From the NCBI GenBank assembly GCA_009377865.1, contig WHTH01000044.1, forward strand, positions 1-32,761: a stretch of 32,761 bases of DNA. The letters are read 5' to 3'. Source of the stretch: Pseudonocardiaceae bacterium. Its GTDB lineage: Bacteria > Actinomycetota > Actinomycetes > Mycobacteriales > Pseudonocardiaceae. The number at the start of each line of letters is the position of its first letter. Position 1 is the stretch's first letter. Shown piece by piece: positions 30,993 to 32,761 of this stretch. The notes under the pieces were generated by a model. It worked only from the letters and a program-made list of their open reading frames with translations. It did no database searches and was not told the DNA's origin. The translations under genes were made by a program, and so were the position numbers.

Positions 30993-31451
30993 TCAGGCGG
31001 CCCGCGTGGCGGGCCGGTTATCGGTGGTGGCGGCTTCCGCACTGCCGGAGTCACGCACTGCGGCAGTCACGGGGTCCGGGTATTCGCAGGCGATGCAGCG
31101 GCCCAGCGAGGTGGGGATGCAGTAGCCGGCATCTCGCTGGCAGGCCGGGCACCACCGGCGGGCGGCGATGGCCTTGCCGACCGCGGCCAGCTGCGCGGGG
31201 CTGGCGGCGCGCTTGGGCCTCAGGTCGTCGGGGGCAAACAGCAGCGCCCGGATCCGACCCCGCCTGCAGACGATCTGCGCCACCGGGTCGGCGCCGCCGG
31301 GCGCGAGCCCGGCATCGCGCATCTGCCGGCGGGTCAGCAGCCCCGCGGGTGCGGTGCGCCACGGGTAGGTGGGCAGCCCGTTCTCGGCCCAGGCGTGGGG
31401 CTGCCAGCCCCAACGGTCGGTGTAGATGCCGGTGGTGCGCCGGACGCTCAT
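30993..31451 (-). CDS. RRQRL-motif zinc-binding protein
   Basis: A 152-residue protein. It follows the pattern of the RRQRL-motif family of actinobacterial elements: YPWRTAPAGLLTRRQMRDAG near the start (RRQM here instead of RRQR), VAQIVCRRGRIRALLF, PKRAASPAQLAAVGKAIAAR, then a zinc ribbon CPACQRDAGYCIPTSLGRCIACEYPD. After the ribbon the C-terminal 25 residues are low-complexity and are encoded by the octamer array at 31039-31070. Start overlaps the stop of the methylase fragment (ATGA). Role in the element unknown. Confidence 0.85.
   Translation of the reverse strand: MSVRRTTGIYTDRWGWQPHAWAENGLPTYPWRTAPAGLLTRRQMRDAGLAPGGADPVAQIVCRRGRIRALLFAPDDLRPKRAASPAQLAAVGKAIAARRWCPACQRDAGYCIPTSLGRCIACEYPDPVTAAVRDSGSAEAATTDNRPATRAA
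31039..31070. repeat. 8/16-bp repeat array in the tail of the RRQRL gene
   Basis: GCACTGCCGGAGTCAC (31039-31054) and GCACTGCGGCAGTCAC (31055-31070) differ at two bases and each consists of two related octamers. Degenerate octamers flank them. They resemble the arrays at 22725-22772 and 28916-28955. Confidence 0.55.
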
Positions 31452-31879
31452 CGGGCACCGACCTCAAGCGAGTCGGCGAACAGGTCGGATTGACGCTGCG
31501 ACAGGGGCCGGTTCGACCACAGCACCTCGCCGCCACGGCCCTGGGTCAGCATCACCCACACCCGCCGGGCCGTCTCCAGGTCGTCGCAGCCGTCGCGGTC
31601 ATAGCCGCCCTGGTGCTCGGCGCGCGCGTGCGGGGTCAGCGCACATGACCGGGTCAGCTCGCCCGGGCGGTCGCGCAGCACCCGCCAGAACGTCATCAGA
31701 TCACCGTCGAGATCGTTGACGGTCTCCATCCCCGTCGGCGGCTTCGCCAGCAGCACGGCCAGTGACCCGGCAAAGGGCTCCACGTAGTGCTCGTGGTCGG
31801 GCAGCAGCCGAACCACCTTCGGGGCGAGCAGCGTCTTGCCGCCGAAGTAGGCAAACGGCGGCGCGCTCATCGGGCACCG
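31445..31879. repeat. 16-bp direct repeats flanking the methylase fragment
   Basis: CGCTCATCGGGCACCG occurs at 31445-31460 and again at 31864-31879, 419 bp apart. Each copy spans an ATGA junction between two genes, so recombination between them would remove the methylase gene exactly and keep the neighbours joined in the same way. Confidence 0.75.
31448..31870 (-). CDS. DNA adenine methylase (D12 class), N-terminal half only
   Basis: A 140-residue protein with the N-terminal parts of a Dam-type methyltransferase: FAYFGGKTLLAPKVV (residues 5-19, SAM-binding motif X), YVEPFAGSLAVLLAK (motif I) and NDLDGDLMTFWRVLRD. Full-length relatives have about 230-280 residues with the catalytic DPPY (motif IV) near residue 160-190; this protein ends before it, with LWSNRPLSQRQSDLF. 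Catalysis by this protein alone is therefore unlikely. The stop overlaps the next gene as ATGA, and 16-bp direct repeats flank the gene. It may have lost its second half or the second half may lie elsewhere. Confidence 0.8.
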   Translation of the reverse strand: MSAPPFAYFGGKTLLAPKVVRLLPDHEHYVEPFAGSLAVLLAKPPTGMETVNDLDGDLMTFWRVLRDRPGELTRSCALTPHARAEHQGGYDRDGCDDLETARRVWVMLTQGRGGEVLWSNRPLSQRQSDLFADSLEVGAR

Positions 31880-32355
31880 CCCTGGCACTCGGCGAGCAGC
31901 TCGTTGACCGCGACGGAGACCAGCCAGTCCTCGTCGAGCTCGGGCACCGTGTCGTAGGACAAGTCCAGGGCCATGCGGGCGGGCTGCGCGCCGCCGAGCA
32001 GCACCATCCGGCCCGCCGGTGAACACAGCTCGATCAGCAGCCGGTCGAAGTCCTCATCGCCGTTGATGTCACGGAGCAGCTCGAAGCGGACGTCGCCTTG
32101 ACCGGCGGCGTGCTCGGCGCCTTCGGCCACGAGCTCGCGGGCCACACACCAGTCCACCCAGCCGGTCGCGCCGCGCAGCCGCAGCGTCAGCGCATAAGGC
32201 TCGGCGGGGTCGGTCAGCCAGCACGCCCGCGCTGCCCACTCATACCCGGGCTGGTCGGGGTCGTAGGCCGGCCAGGTGCCGGCATCGACCTGCTGTGACC
32301 CGGCTGGATGCACCGGCAGCCCCTGACAGCACCGGCGGCACAACACGGCACTCAC
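31867..32355 (-). CDS. SsgA-like cell-division regulator with N-terminal zinc motif
   Basis: A 162-residue protein. The part from about residue 45 to 145 follows the SsgA/SALP pattern (PF04686): DPAEPYALTLRLRGA, then VDWCVARELVAEGAEH, GQGDVRFELL, LIELCSPAGRMVLLG and ALDLSYDTVPELDED. Chromosomal SsgA-like proteins guide septum placement and cell-wall remodelling in sporulating actinomycetes. The N-terminal extension (CRRCCQGLPVH) adds a possible metal site. GTG 32355 overlaps the upstream stop (GTGA). On a conjugative element such a protein might adjust septation during spread, which is inference. Confidence 0.75.
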   Translation of the reverse strand: MSAVLCRRCCQGLPVHPAGSQQVDAGTWPAYDPDQPGYEWAARACWLTDPAEPYALTLRLRGATGWVDWCVARELVAEGAEHAAGQGDVRFELLRDINGDEDFDRLLIELCSPAGRMVLLGGAQPARMALDLSYDTVPELDEDWLVSVAVNELLAECQGGAR

Positions 32356-32570
32356 CGGGTATCACCCATCCGGTTGGTGCGTGCCTCCAGGTCCAACAGG
32401 TCGCCGCGCAGCCGCTCCAGGTCGGACTCCAACCGGGCGGCCCGCTCGGACTCGTCGGCGACCAGCATCGCCAACGTGCGCACCGCATCCCGCACGTCGG
32501 TGACGGTCTCCGCGCCGGTCAGCGAGGCGGCGATGCGCTGCGCGTGCAGCCGCGACGGAACGTGAGGCAT
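32352..32570 (-). CDS. 72-residue coiled-coil hypothetical protein
   Basis: A small soluble helical protein. After MPHVPSRLHAQRIAASLTGA the C-terminal half (about 40-66: ESERAARLESDLERLRGDLL) shows heptad spacing of leucines and should form a coiled coil. Its ATG shares one base with the stop of the upstream gene (TGATG) and its stop overlaps the SsgA-like gene. Family not recognised. Confidence 0.7.
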   Translation of the reverse strand: MPHVPSRLHAQRIAASLTGAETVTDVRDAVRTLAMLVADESERAARLESDLERLRGDLLDLEARTNRMGDTR

Positions 32571-32761
32571 CAGCGCCCACCCCCCACACGCAGCGCGGCG
32601 GCGTGGCGCTGGCACAACACGACCTCGCCATGGCTGGCCAGGTGACAGCAGCCACCCCGGCACGTCACCGGGCCGGGCGCGGTGGTGTGCATCCGGCTGC
32701 GCACCGCGGCCAGCCGGCCGGTCGGCAGCCGCACCGGCCAGGCCGGGCCACCGCACCGGCC
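32570..32761 (-). CDS. Zinc-ribbon hypothetical protein, 5' end outside window
   Basis: The last 63 residues of a minus-strand gene that starts beyond the window. Cysteines and histidines cluster (GRCGGPAWP, TCRGGCCHLASHGEVVLCQRH), suggesting a zinc ribbon, and it ends RVGGGR with a stop overlapping the next start (TGATG). It continues the train of small coupled genes. Confidence 0.6.
   Translation of the reverse strand, partial: GRCGGPAWPVRLPTGRLAAVRSRMHTTAPGPVTCRGGCCHLASHGEVVLCQRHAAALRVGGGR

Larger units (their letters stand above)
19060..32761. mobile_element. Integrative and conjugative element (AICE type), right end outside window
   Basis: A tyrosine integrase at the left end, an FtsK/TraB-type double-stranded DNA pump, DUF2637 and other small membrane (Spd-like) proteins, an RRQRL-motif zinc protein and a train of overlapping small minus-strand genes together form the standard kit of an actinomycete integrative and conjugative element. 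Such elements transfer double-stranded DNA with a single TraB protein rather than a type IV secretion apparatus. The left boundary is placed in the 98 bases between DUF5679 and the integrase. The replication initiator, excisionase and right attachment site are not in the window. Cargo includes TcmP with DUF5131. Confidence 0.88.

Overview
High-GC actinobacterial DNA, almost certainly from the order Pseudonocardiales (Amycolatopsis, Saccharopolyspora or Pseudonocardia-like). Supporting signs are the actinobacterial tmRNA tag ending in ALAA, the ssrA/smpB/ftsX/ftsE/prfB order, a prfB without programmed frameshift, F420-type LLM oxidoreductase, UPF0182, PPA1309, DUF2342 and DUF5679 families, GTG starts and GTGA/ATGA gene overlaps. 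The window divides into a core part (1-19059) and an integrated conjugative element (about 19060 to beyond 32761).

Core part. The left edge cuts an ssrA (tmRNA) gene on the minus strand. Upstream of it lie an amidohydrolase overlapping smpB, then ftsX, ftsE and prfB, all minus strand. A REP-like inverted repeat and a decayed DUF3592-like gene follow, then a PadR regulator and an LLM oxidoreductase. From about 6840 to 9412 there is a small decayed mobile island: palindromic sites, two frameshifted small genes, a 51-residue membrane protein, an XRE regulator and a stump of an HK97-type capsid gene that abuts a broken cupin gene. Housekeeping resumes with DUF309, an orphan DUF742 gene, an ammonium transporter, initiator tRNA-Met, a large UPF0182 membrane protein, PPA1309-family protein, a PDZ/Lon-type protease, a DUF2342 zinc metalloprotease and a tiny DUF5679 zinc protein. 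A cluster of three DnaA-box-like 9-mers sits in the gap before DUF5679.

Integrated element. A tyrosine integrase (plus strand) marks the left end. Beside it lies a two-gene cargo module, TcmP and a DUF5131/Gp37-Gp68 three-cysteine protein, arranged tail to tail with stop codons sharing one CTAG. A 450-base non-coding segment then holds palindromic operator-like sites and a tandem array of 8-base repeats that I propose as the transfer locus (clt). The rest is a long minus-strand, translationally coupled gene train: an FtsK/TraB-type DNA pump, several small membrane (Spd-like) proteins, a DUF2637 protein, zinc-ribbon proteins, an RRQRL-motif protein, a half-length DNA adenine methylase and an SsgA-like cell-division protein. 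This is the layout of an actinomycete integrative and conjugative element (AICE). Its replication gene and right end lie outside the window.

The most interesting points are the three arrays of related 8-base repeats (one intergenic, two inside genes), the TcmP/DUF5131 cargo pair, an SsgA-like protein carried by a conjugative element, and a methylase fragment lacking its catalytic motif and flanked by a 16-base direct repeat. All functions are read from motifs and remembered family features; no search was run.
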